From: Microbacterium sp. EYE_78 | Lineage (GTDB): Bacteria > Actinomycetota > Actinomycetes > Actinomycetales > Microbacteriaceae | Length of the DNA stretch: 64,000 nucleotides | Assembly: GCF_023149035.1 (NCBI RefSeq) | Contig: NZ_JAHXMY010000001.1 | Coordinates: 682,001 to 746,000, forward strand | Reading direction: 5' to 3' | Shown: positions 18,590 through 26,544 of the stretch, one piece after another | Numbering within the stretch: the first letter of the stretch is position 1 | Layout: each line of letters begins with the position of its first letter | The notes under the pieces: generated by a model | Database searches by the model: none | What the model was told of the DNA's origin: nothing | The model's input: the letters and a program-made list of their open reading frames with translations, nothing else | Program-made: the position numbers and the translations under genes

Positions 18590-19033
18590 TCAGCCCTCGG
18601 CCCACGGCATCGGCCGCGGGGTCGGCTCGTCGCGGGTCGCGTCGTCCGGCAGGTGCGGCAGTTCGCCGCCGCCGGCGCGGATGCACAGCCACCGCAGCTG
18701 CCCGGGACTGTCCGGGTGGGCCCGCCAGGTGCGCCAGACCCCCTGGCCGACGCGGACGACCGATCCCGGTCCGACGTGGACGAGGTCGTCGTCCAGGCCC
18801 ATCTGCCCGCGGCCCTCGAGGAAGACGTACAGTTCCTCGACCTCGGCGTGCGTGTGCCAGTACCCCGCCTGCTCGCCCGGTTCGAGGGCGTTGGCGGTCA
18901 TGCCGATGTACTGCATCGCGAGCTCGTGATCGACGACGCGGCGGCCGTCGCGGGATCGCGCCGCGGCGAACCCGCCGAAATGGTCGCGCCACTGGTCGAG
19001 CGAGCCGATCTCGGTGATCTCGTAGCCGGTCAT
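18590..19033 (-). CDS. Cupin domain protein
   Basis: This 147-residue single-domain cupin has the metal-binding motif 1 G-Y-W-H-T-H-A-E-V-E-E (about residues 55-66) and motif 2 around GPGSVVRVGQGVWRTWRAH (about 87-105). A metal in the barrel is likely, but no substrate can be named. AAGGA lies 9 nt upstream of the ATG. It is between the 3-methyladenine glycosylase (22 bp upstream) and the UvrA-like gene (3 bp downstream), suggesting a small operon whose known members deal with DNA damage or intercalation. Whether the cupin belongs to that theme is open. Confidence 0.85.
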   Translation of the reverse strand: MTGYEITEIGSLDQWRDHFGGFAAARSRDGRRVVDHELAMQYIGMTANALEPGEQAGYWHTHAEVEELYVFLEGRGQMGLDDDLVHVGPGSVVRVGQGVWRTWRAHPDSPGQLRWLCIRAGGGELPHLPDDATRDEPTPRPMPWAEG

Positions 19034-19055
19034 GTCGCCATCCTTCCGCCCGCGT

Positions 19056-19634
19056 TCAGTCTGTCGCATCGTTTGCCCGGTGGCAGCCGATGACGTGATC
19101 GTCGACCATGCCCGTGGACTGCATGAGGGCGTACATCGTCGTCGACCCGACAAAGCGGAAGCCGCGCTTGCGCAGCGCCTTCGACATGGCGTCCGAGTCC
19201 GCGGTCGTCGCGGGGACCTCGGCGAACGAGGCCGGGCGGCGATGGGATGGCGGGGCGAACGACCACATGAAGTCGTCGAGCTCGCCCGGCGCCAGCTGTG
19301 TCACGAGCTGCGCGTTCCCGATGGTCGCGAGGATCTTCGCGCGGTTGCGGATGATCCCGGCATCCGCCATGAGCCGTTCGACGTCGGACTCGTCGAACCG
19401 AGCGACGACGTCGGGCTCGAATCCGGCGAACACCTCGCGGAAGCGGGGGCGCTTCCGCAGGATGGTGATCCACGAGAGGCCCGCCTGGAAGCCCTCGAGG
19501 CTCATCTTCTCGAACAGCGGACGGTCGCCGTGCAGCGGGCGACCCCATTCCTCGTCGTGGTAGCGCCGGTACTCGGCGTCATCGCCGACCCAGGAACAGC
19601 GGGAGAGGCCGTCGGGCCCGATGCGCAGACTCAC
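19056..19634 (-). CDS. tag: DNA-3-methyladenine glycosylase I
   Basis: This 192-residue enzyme removes 3-methyladenine from alkylated DNA in base-excision repair. It matches Tag throughout: RCSW at the N terminus, YHDEEWG (about residue 25), FEKMSLEGFQAGLSW (about 41-55), and the C-terminal HVIGCH. The Cys and His residues in the N-terminal and C-terminal motifs are those known to hold the structural zinc in Tag. Length is normal for the family. The start is a GTG (MSLRIG). It probably leads the tag-cupin-UvrA-like operon on the minus strand. Confidence 0.95.
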   Translation of the reverse strand: MSLRIGPDGLSRCSWVGDDAEYRRYHDEEWGRPLHGDRPLFEKMSLEGFQAGLSWITILRKRPRFREVFAGFEPDVVARFDESDVERLMADAGIIRNRAKILATIGNAQLVTQLAPGELDDFMWSFAPPSHRRPASFAEVPATTADSDAMSKALRKRGFRFVGSTTMYALMQSTGMVDDHVIGCHRANDATD

Positions 19635-19662
19635 CCGCTCAGGCTACCGACGGCCTCCGACG

Positions 19663-21768
19663 TCACTGCTTCTTGACGTGCTTCTCCGGCACCGGCGCCT
19701 CGCCGCGTGCGGCGAGACCCGCGTAGTGGGCACGCGCCTCGTCCTGCCGCACCTTCTCGGCGCCCGATGCGATCGGCGCGCGCACGTGCTCGGGCGCGAG
19801 ACCGAAGGCGTCGACGAGATCCTGCGCGTGCGGACGCAGACGCGCGCAGAGGCGGTCGATGTACTTCGACACCGCCGCGCCGCGCTGGGTGGAGAGTCGA
19901 CCGTTGATGAGGTGCCAGGCGAGGTGCTTCTCGATGAGGTGCAGCCCGAAGAGGTCGCGGAGCCAGGTGAGGACCTGTCGCGTGCCGTCGTCCGTCGTCG
20001 CCCTGACGGCGTCGGAGAAGGCCTCCCACTGCAGCAGCTCTCCGTGCGCGCGCGCCGTCTCGATGAGCTCGGCCTGGTGCTGGTTGAACAGCGCGGCGGC
20101 TTGGTCGGCCGAGAGCTTGGATGCCGGGCGCAGCGCACCGGCGAGATCCGCGACCATCTGCTCGACCCGACCGGCCAGCAGCTCGTGCTGCTGCTCGGCC
20201 CGCAGCCCCAACTCGACCGAACGGGCGGTCGAGCCGAAGTCGGCGACGGTCTGGCCGAGGCTGCGCAGGCCCGCGCCGTGGAAGACCTTGCCCGCCGTCT
20301 GTCCGACGGCGAACTTGGCGAGGGCCGCGGCATCCGCCCCCGTGAACCGCCGCGCGAAATCAGCGAGCAGCCGCTTGCCGACCAGCTGGAGCAGCACGTT
20401 GTTGTCGCCCTCGAAGGTGACGTAGACGTCGAGGTCGGATCGGAGCCCGACGAGGCGGTTCTCGGCCATGAAGCCCGACCCGCCGCACGCTTCGCGCGCT
20501 TCCTGGATCGTGGTCAGCGCGTTCCACGTGCTGAGGGGCTTGAGCGCCGCGGCGAGGGTCTCGAGGTTCTCTCGCTCCGCCGGGGTGTCGGCCTTGCCGC
20601 CGAAGACGCCGTCGAAGGTGCGGAGCAGCTCGTCGTGCGCGAAGAACTGCGCGAAGTTCTGAGCGAGCAGCGGCAGCAGGCGTCGCTGGTGCTTGCCGTA
20701 GTCGAGCAGCACGACCTCGTCGGTGCCGGCGCCGGAGTCGAACTGCCGACGCTGGTTGCCGTAGGTCACCGCGATGTGCAGCGCGAGCGACGAGGCGATC
20801 GTCGCCGCTCCGTCGAGGGAGACCCGGCCCTGCACGAGGGCGCCGAGCATCGTGAAGAACCGTCGACCCGTGCTCTCGATGGGGCTCGAGTACGTGCCGT
20901 CGGGTGCGACGTCACCGTAGCGGTTGAGGAGGTTCGTGCGCGGGACCCGGACGTGGTCGAAGGCGAGTCGGCCGTTGTCGATGCCGTTGAGCCCGCCCTT
21001 GACGCCGTCGTCCTCGCTCTGCACGCCGGGGAGCATCTCGCCTTCGGCGGTGCGGATGGGCACGAAGAAGCAGTGGACGCCGTGGTTCACGCCGTTCGTG
21101 ATGAGCTGCGCGAAGACGGTGGCCGCCTGTCCGTGCACGGCGGCGTTACCGAGGTAGTCCTTCCACGCCGCCCGGAACGGGGTGTTGATGACGAATTCTT
21201 CGGTGTCGGGGTCGTAGGTCGCGGTCGTGCCGATGGCGGCGACATCCGATCCGTGCCCGATCTCGGTCATGGCGAAGGCGCCGGGGAGCTTCGCATCGCG
21301 GATGTCGGCCAGCCAGCGATCATGGTGCGCCTTGGTGCCCAGCTGCAGGACCGCCGAGCCGAACAGTCCCCACTGGACGCCGGACTTGATCTGCATGCTC
21401 GGGTCGGCGAGCACGAGCTCTTCGAAGCCCGCGAGGTTGGCGCCGTTGTCCTCCTCGCCGCCGTACTCCTTCGGGAGCGCGCGGGTCGAGCCGCCGTTCT
21501 TCGCCAGCAGACGCACTTGCCCCATGACACGTTCGCGGTGCTCGGCGACGCTCTGGCCGTCGATGCGCCAGTACGCCGGGTCCTTGATGAGCTCGCGGAC
21601 GGTGAGGCGGGTGTCGCCCCAGGTGCCACGGAGCATCGCGCCCACGGCGTCGATGTCGATGCGGGGCTCGTGCGCCTCGTCGGCAGTGTGCGGAGCGGTG
21701 GGAGCGCCGCCGGCGGGGGTGCGCTTGTCGGCGGCGGGCGTGGAGGAGCGGACGACGGTGTCGGTCAT
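19663..21768 (-). CDS. Acyl-CoA oxidase/dehydrogenase, long (ACOX-like) form
   Basis: The protein has 701 residues, far longer than ordinary acyl-CoA dehydrogenases (~390), which points to the acyl-CoA oxidase branch with two C-terminal helical domains. Visible landmarks are AFAMTEIGHGSDVAAIGTTA (FAD/substrate segment, about residues 165-185), DHVRVPRTNLLNRY (about 268) and EACGGSGFMAENRL (about 430), the last being where the catalytic Glu region lies in the family. It should introduce the alpha-beta double bond in fatty acyl-CoA in peroxisome-like beta-oxidation. The ATG at 21768 has AAAGG upstream; a GTG one codon earlier is also possible. It is divergent from the GNAT-GH16 gene. Confidence 0.9.
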   Translation of the reverse strand: MTDTVVRSSTPAADKRTPAGGAPTAPHTADEAHEPRIDIDAVGAMLRGTWGDTRLTVRELIKDPAYWRIDGQSVAEHRERVMGQVRLLAKNGGSTRALPKEYGGEEDNGANLAGFEELVLADPSMQIKSGVQWGLFGSAVLQLGTKAHHDRWLADIRDAKLPGAFAMTEIGHGSDVAAIGTTATYDPDTEEFVINTPFRAAWKDYLGNAAVHGQAATVFAQLITNGVNHGVHCFFVPIRTAEGEMLPGVQSEDDGVKGGLNGIDNGRLAFDHVRVPRTNLLNRYGDVAPDGTYSSPIESTGRRFFTMLGALVQGRVSLDGAATIASSLALHIAVTYGNQRRQFDSGAGTDEVVLLDYGKHQRRLLPLLAQNFAQFFAHDELLRTFDGVFGGKADTPAERENLETLAAALKPLSTWNALTTIQEAREACGGSGFMAENRLVGLRSDLDVYVTFEGDNNVLLQLVGKRLLADFARRFTGADAAALAKFAVGQTAGKVFHGAGLRSLGQTVADFGSTARSVELGLRAEQQHELLAGRVEQMVADLAGALRPASKLSADQAAALFNQHQAELIETARAHGELLQWEAFSDAVRATTDDGTRQVLTWLRDLFGLHLIEKHLAWHLINGRLSTQRGAAVSKYIDRLCARLRPHAQDLVDAFGLAPEHVRAPIASGAEKVRQDEARAHYAGLAARGEAPVPEKHVKKQ

Positions 21769-21966
21769 CACTGGCCTTTCTGAGGACGCCTGGATAGGGC
21801 GACGGGGCAGGGAAGTTCACCGGCAACGGTAGGAGTCCTCCAACGCGCCACCAACTGCGTTGTGCGGATCGGACAACCCGGCGCGGCGCCGTGGCCGGAT
21901 CGCGTTGTACGCCGCCTACACCGCCGGGTGTCCGAGGCGAGCGGGACACTGGAGGCGGAGGACGCG
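21769..21966. promoter_or_regulatory. Divergent intergenic region with an inverted repeat
   Basis: This 198-bp region separates the acyl-CoA oxidase gene (minus) from the GNAT-GH16 gene (plus). It holds GTTGT-(9)-ACAAC (21859-21877) and a further CGTTGT about 25 bp downstream. These could be a regulator site; no clear -35/-10 pair stands out. Confidence 0.25.
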
Positions 21967-23223
21967 ATGATCACGATCGAACGGTGGGATTCCTCGGGCC
22001 GCAGCCTGCTCGCACAGCTGAACACCCCCGAGATGACGGCGCACCTGGGCGGCCCCGAGACCGAGGCGCAGCTCGACGATCGGCAGGAGCGCTACCTGCG
22101 CACGTGGGACGACCGGCCGGGCGCCATGTACCGCATCGACGTCGACGGGCGAGCCGCCGGCGGCATCGGCTACTGGCCGGTCGACGAGGGCGGGGTGCCC
22201 GCCTTCGAGACGGGGTGGAGCGTGCTGCCGGAGTTCCAGGGGCGAGGCGTCGCCACGGCCGCGCTGAGGCTCGTGATCGCGGAGGTGCGTCGCGACGGCA
22301 GTCGTGAGCTCCTGATGGCCTATCCCGGCGTCGACAACGCGCCGTCGAACGCGCTGTGCGCGCGTGCGGGGTTCGAGGAGCGCGGCGTCGGCTCCGAGCC
22401 GTGGCGCGGCGGTGTCCTCACCTTCCGGCGGTGGGCGCTCGACATGTCCCCGCTCGACCTAACGGGGTGCGTCGCGGACATCGACGAGCGCTTCGACGGG
22501 CAGGGACTCGACCCCTCGCGGTGGTGGCCGTACTACACGCCGCACTGGTCGTCGCGGGAGCGGACGGCCGCGCGGTACGCCATCTCGGCAGGGCTCGAGC
22601 TCCGGATCGATGCGGACACCGAGCCGTGGGCGCCGGAGTGGGACGGCGACGTGCGCGTCTCGCACCTGCAGACCGGTCAGCGATCGGGTGCAGTCGGCTC
22701 CGGGGTCGGACAGCACCGCTTCCGAGGCGACCTCGTCGTGCGCGAGGAGCAGGAGGAGCGGCGGCTGTGGCTGCCGCACTTCGGGGTGATCGAGGCGCGG
22801 ATGTCGGCGGTGCGGCATCCGGACGCGATGGTGGCGTTCTGGCCGATCGGGTTCGAATCCGAGCCCGAGGAATCGGGCGAGATCTGCATCGCGGAGATCT
22901 TTGGGTCCGAGATCGACGACGAGGGCGGCCTAGTCGGCGTGGGCGTGAAACCGCAGAACGATCCGCGCCTGAGAGAGGACTTCGAGAAGGTCCGAGTCGA
23001 CGGCGACCTCACCGTGCCGCACGACTACGCCGTCGAGTGGACGCCGGAGCGGCTGCGCTTCTTCGTCGACGGGCGGTGGGTGAAGACCGTCCCGCAGACC
23101 ATCGACTACCCGGTGCAGCTCATGCTCGATCTGTACGAGCTGCCGTCCCCGGGGGGTGCACGCGACGTCGACGCCCTGCCCCATGCGATGCGGGTCGAGC
23201 GGGTGCGGACGTTCCGCCGCTGA
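21967..23223 (+). CDS. Fusion of a GNAT acetyltransferase and a GH16-like beta-jellyroll domain
   Basis: One uninterrupted frame of 418 residues starts at an ATG with GGAGG upstream. Residues 1-158 are a GNAT fold (WSVLPEFQGRGVATAALRL is the acetyl-CoA loop; APSNALCARAGFEE follows). Residues 160-418 match actinobacterial GH16-like/concanavalin-fold proteins that I know as free-standing proteins. A Met at residue 160 (base 22444) begins that second part exactly where the standalone family starts, so the arrangement looks like two genes joined by loss of the GNAT stop codon. In the GH16-like part the usual E-I-D-I-x-E core reads EICIAE, so both Glu are kept but the middle Asp is Cys. It precedes a GH36 alpha-galactosidase by 20 bp, so a carbohydrate role is plausible for the second half. 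Confidence 0.8.
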   Translation: MITIERWDSSGRSLLAQLNTPEMTAHLGGPETEAQLDDRQERYLRTWDDRPGAMYRIDVDGRAAGGIGYWPVDEGGVPAFETGWSVLPEFQGRGVATAALRLVIAEVRRDGSRELLMAYPGVDNAPSNALCARAGFEERGVGSEPWRGGVLTFRRWALDMSPLDLTGCVADIDERFDGQGLDPSRWWPYYTPHWSSRERTAARYAISAGLELRIDADTEPWAPEWDGDVRVSHLQTGQRSGAVGSGVGQHRFRGDLVVREEQEERRLWLPHFGVIEARMSAVRHPDAMVAFWPIGFESEPEESGEICIAEIFGSEIDDEGGLVGVGVKPQNDPRLREDFEKVRVDGDLTVPHDYAVEWTPERLRFFVDGRWVKTVPQTIDYPVQLMLDLYELPSPGGARDVDALPHAMRVERVRTFRR

Positions 23224-23243
23224 AGCACTGCCAGAATTGTCGG

Positions 23244-25382
23244 ATGCCCGATCTCAGCGCCCGCCGCAGCGTCGCCCACCTCCACGCCGGGGGAACCAGC
23301 GTGGTCATCGACCTCGACGAGGGAACGATGCCCGCGATCGTCCACTGGGGCGAGGATCTCGGTGATGCGCCGCAGGAGACGCTCGTCTCGCTCGCCGTCG
23401 CCTCGCGGCTGCAGCGGGTCTCCGGCGGCGCCGATCGCACGGTGGGCCTCGGTGTGCTGGCCACCGCCGCCGGCGGCTGGCTCGGCACTCCTGCACTCGA
23501 GGGGCACCGCGACGGCGAGTCGATCAGCGCGCTGTTCGCCGTCACCGACCTCCGCGTGACCGCGGACTCCCTCGAGGTGCATCTCACCGATGACGAGACC
23601 CGGATCTCGGCCCGGTACGAGCTCCGGGTGACGGCATCCGGACTGGTCCGCGTCCGCACCACGGTCCGCAACGACGGCGAGGACGACTACACCGTGCAGG
23701 CGCTGCACACGACGCTTCCCCTCCCGTGGGACGCCACCGAGATCCTCGACACCACCGGACGCCATCTGCGCGAGCGCTCCGCGCAGCGCCACGAGCTCAC
23801 CTTCGGCACCCACCTTCGCGAGTCGCGCCGCGGGCGGCCGGGCGCCGACGCGACGCTGCTGCTGGCCGCCGGCACGCCCGGCTTCGGGTTCGAGCAGGGC
23901 CGGGTGCACGGTGTCCACCTCGCCTGGAGCGGCAACTCGCGGATCTTCGCCGAGCGCATCCCCACCGGGGAGTCGTTCCTCGGCGCCGGCGAGCTGTACC
24001 TGCCGGGCGAGATCCGTCTGGCCCCCGGCGAGGAGATCTCCTCGCCCGAGCTGCTCGGGTCGTGGGGCGACGGCCTCGACGAGCTCGCCGTCCGCTTCCA
24101 CGACGAGTGGCGCGCCCGGCCGCAGCATCCGACGCGCCCGCGCCCGATCACGCTCAACACGTGGGAGGCGGTCTACTTCGACCACCGCCTGCCCAAGCTG
24201 ATCGCACTCGCCGACGCCGCCGCCGAGATCGGCGTCGAGCGCTACGTGCTCGACGACGGCTGGTTCCGCCACCGCCGCGACGACACCGCCGGCCTCGGCG
24301 ACTGGTACGTCGACGACACCGTCTGGCCGGGCGGTCTGCACCCGATCGCCGACCACGTGGTCGCGAAGGGGATGGAGTTCGGCCTCTGGTTCGAACCCGA
24401 GATGGTCAACCCCGACAGCGACCTCGCCCGCTCCCACCCCGACTGGGTCCTCCGCGGCCGCACCGAGCTGCCGCCGTCAGCGCGTCAGCAGCAGGTGCTG
24501 AACCTCGCGCACCCCGAGGCGTACGCCTACATCCTCGGCGTCATCTCCGACATCCTAGCCGCCTACCCGATCTCGTACATCAAGTGGGACCACAACCGCG
24601 ACCTCGTCGACGCCGCGGCCGGTCCCGGCGGCGCGGGTCGGGTGCACGCGCAGACCCTCGCCGTCTACCGCCTGATCGACGAGCTCAAGGCAGCCCACCC
24701 GGGCCTCGAGATCGAGAGCTGCGCATCGGGTGGCGCCCGCGTCGACCTCGGCATCCTCGATCGCACCGACCGCATCTGGACGAGCGACTGCCTCGACCCC
24801 GTCGAGCGTCTCGAGAACCAGCGCTACACCGCGCTGGTCGTGCCGCCCGAGATGATGGGCATGCACCTCACGACCCCGCACGTCCACTCCACCGGCCGCA
24901 CCGTCTCGCTCACGATGAGCGGTGCCGTCGCCCTCTTCGGCCACTTCGGCATCGAGTGGGACGTCACGACACTGTCCGAGACGGATGCCGCCGAGGTCGG
25001 CGCGTGGGTCGCGCTCGCCAAGCGCGTGCGACCCCTCGTCGCGACGGGCCGCGTGGTCAACGTCGACGTGGCGGACCCGGGGCTCGATGTCCGCGGCGTC
25101 GTCGCGGAAGACGCGGCATCCGCCTTCTTCACCGTCACGCAGTCGCAGACGCTCATCTCGTCGCCGACCGGCCGCGTGCGTCTTCCGGGGCTCGACGCCG
25201 ACCGGACCTACCGCGTCCGGATCGTCACCCCGGGTGGCATCGTGCAGGACCCTGCGCAGTCGCCGCTCGCGTGGGCCCACCACGACACGGTCCTGACCGG
25301 CCGCCAGCTCGCCGTCGTGGGCGTGCGGCCACCGGTGCAGAACCCGCAGCAGTCCACCGTGATCGAGGTCACCGCACGCTGA
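23244..25382 (+). CDS. GH36 alpha-galactosidase
   Basis: This 712-residue, normal-length GH36 enzyme hydrolyses terminal alpha-galactosides such as melibiose and raffinose sugars. Key segments: LDDGWF (about residue 335), WFEPEMVNPDS (about 378), the nucleophile motif YIKWDHNRD (about 447) and the acid/base region ESCASGGARVDLGIL...TSDCLDP (about 490-520). There is no signal peptide, so it acts in the cytoplasm on imported sugar. The ATG has no Shine-Dalgarno sequence but has AGAATT 5 bp before it, consistent with a leaderless transcript. It is followed by a Gfo/Idh/MocA oxidoreductase on the same strand. Confidence 0.95.
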   Translation: MPDLSARRSVAHLHAGGTSVVIDLDEGTMPAIVHWGEDLGDAPQETLVSLAVASRLQRVSGGADRTVGLGVLATAAGGWLGTPALEGHRDGESISALFAVTDLRVTADSLEVHLTDDETRISARYELRVTASGLVRVRTTVRNDGEDDYTVQALHTTLPLPWDATEILDTTGRHLRERSAQRHELTFGTHLRESRRGRPGADATLLLAAGTPGFGFEQGRVHGVHLAWSGNSRIFAERIPTGESFLGAGELYLPGEIRLAPGEEISSPELLGSWGDGLDELAVRFHDEWRARPQHPTRPRPITLNTWEAVYFDHRLPKLIALADAAAEIGVERYVLDDGWFRHRRDDTAGLGDWYVDDTVWPGGLHPIADHVVAKGMEFGLWFEPEMVNPDSDLARSHPDWVLRGRTELPPSARQQQVLNLAHPEAYAYILGVISDILAAYPISYIKWDHNRDLVDAAAGPGGAGRVHAQTLAVYRLIDELKAAHPGLEIESCASGGARVDLGILDRTDRIWTSDCLDPVERLENQRYTALVVPPEMMGMHLTTPHVHSTGRTVSLTMSGAVALFGHFGIEWDVTTLSETDAAEVGAWVALAKRVRPLVATGRVVNVDVADPGLDVRGVVAEDAASAFFTVTQSQTLISSPTGRVRLPGLDADRTYRVRIVTPGGIVQDPAQSPLAWAHHDTVLTGRQLAVVGVRPPVQNPQQSTVIEVTAR

Positions 25383-25449
25383 CGCGAGGGGGTTGACCGC
25401 GCGCGCACGGCCGCCGGAGGATGCTCGGACGCCCATCGAGAGGATCCCC

Positions 25450-26523
25450 GTGAGCCAGCCCGTCCGTTTCGCGATCGTCGGCGCGGGGTGGCGCGCCGAG
25501 TTCTTCCTGCGTCTCGCGGCCGCCGCGCCCGACCGACTCGAAGCGGTGGCGCTGCTCGCCCGGTCGGACGAGTCCGCGGAGCGCATCGAACGGTCCTGGG
25601 ACGTCCCCGTCGTCCGGACGCTCGACGATCTGCTCGCCGCTGAGCCCGAGTTCGTCATCGCGTCGGTGACGTGGCCGGCCATGCCCGGGCTCGTCACCGA
25701 GCTGGTCGAGCGGGGGGCGCACGTGCTCGCCGAGACGCCTCCGGCGCCGGACGCGGCCGGCCTGCGGTCGCTGTGGGAGGCGGTGGGGTCGTCGCGCCGG
25801 GTGCAGGTCGCCGAGCAGTACATGCTCATGCCGGGGCACGCCGCCCGACTCGAGGTGGTGCGCTCCGGTGCGCTCGGCGCCGTGGGGGGCGTGCAGATCT
25901 CGTCGACGCATCTGTACCACGCGACGTCGATGATCCGGACGTTCCTGGATGCCGGCATGGCCGAGGCGACCGTGTCGGCCCGGACCTTCGCCGCACCGCT
26001 CGTGGATCCGTTGACGCCGGCGGGCTGGTCGGACGACGTCACGCCTGCGGAGCGGACGACGACGATCGCGACGATCGACTTCGGCGACGGGCGGATGGGC
26101 CTCTACGACTTCGTCGACAACCAGTGGTGGAACCCGATCCTGTCTCGGCGCATCGTCGTCCGCGGCTCGCACGGTGAGCTCGCCGACGACATCGTGCGCC
26201 GGTTCGAGGGCACCGAGGTGATCACGTCGCCGATCACCTACCGCCGGACCGGAATCGACCTCAACCTCGAGGGCAACGACGTCGTGTCGGCCGCCTTCGA
26301 AGGGCGGGTCGTCTACCGGAACCCGTGGGTCGGGACGCGGCTGTCGGAGGATGACATCGCGGTCGCGTCGCTGCTCGAGCAGACCGGACAGTGGGCGCGG
26401 GGTGACGGCGCGGAGCCGTATCCGCTCGCTGAGGCGTGCCAGGACCACCTGTTGGGGCTCGCGATCGGCGAGTCCGCGCGGACGGGTACCGATGTGAAGG
26501 TCACCCGCGACGTCTGGAGCTGA
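25450..26523 (+). CDS. Gfo/Idh/MocA-family NAD(P)-dependent sugar oxidoreductase
   Basis: This 357-residue protein has an N-terminal Rossmann fold (FAIVGAGWRAEFFLRLA, residues 6-22). The family's E-K-P motif is degenerate: ETPPAPD at about residue 97, and Lys is not visible. The C-terminal alpha/beta domain carries the usual STHLYHATSMIRTFLDAG substrate region with His near 158. Members oxidise or reduce sugars, inositols and related polyols. The GTG start is preceded by GAGAGGA. It lies 67 bp after the alpha-galactosidase, so it may process a released sugar or its derivative. The exact substrate is unknown, and the missing Lys motif makes the chemistry less certain. Confidence 0.85.
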   Translation: MSQPVRFAIVGAGWRAEFFLRLAAAAPDRLEAVALLARSDESAERIERSWDVPVVRTLDDLLAAEPEFVIASVTWPAMPGLVTELVERGAHVLAETPPAPDAAGLRSLWEAVGSSRRVQVAEQYMLMPGHAARLEVVRSGALGAVGGVQISSTHLYHATSMIRTFLDAGMAEATVSARTFAAPLVDPLTPAGWSDDVTPAERTTTIATIDFGDGRMGLYDFVDNQWWNPILSRRIVVRGSHGELADDIVRRFEGTEVITSPITYRRTGIDLNLEGNDVVSAAFEGRVVYRNPWVGTRLSEDDIAVASLLEQTGQWARGDGAEPYPLAEACQDHLLGLAIGESARTGTDVKVTRDVWS

Positions 26524-26544
26524 GTCGGCGTCGTTCGCCCGCGC

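Noticed and set aside
19621..21783. 720-residue plus-strand frame opposite the acyl-CoA oxidase gene
   Set aside because: The minus strand encodes a full-length, motif-complete enzyme.
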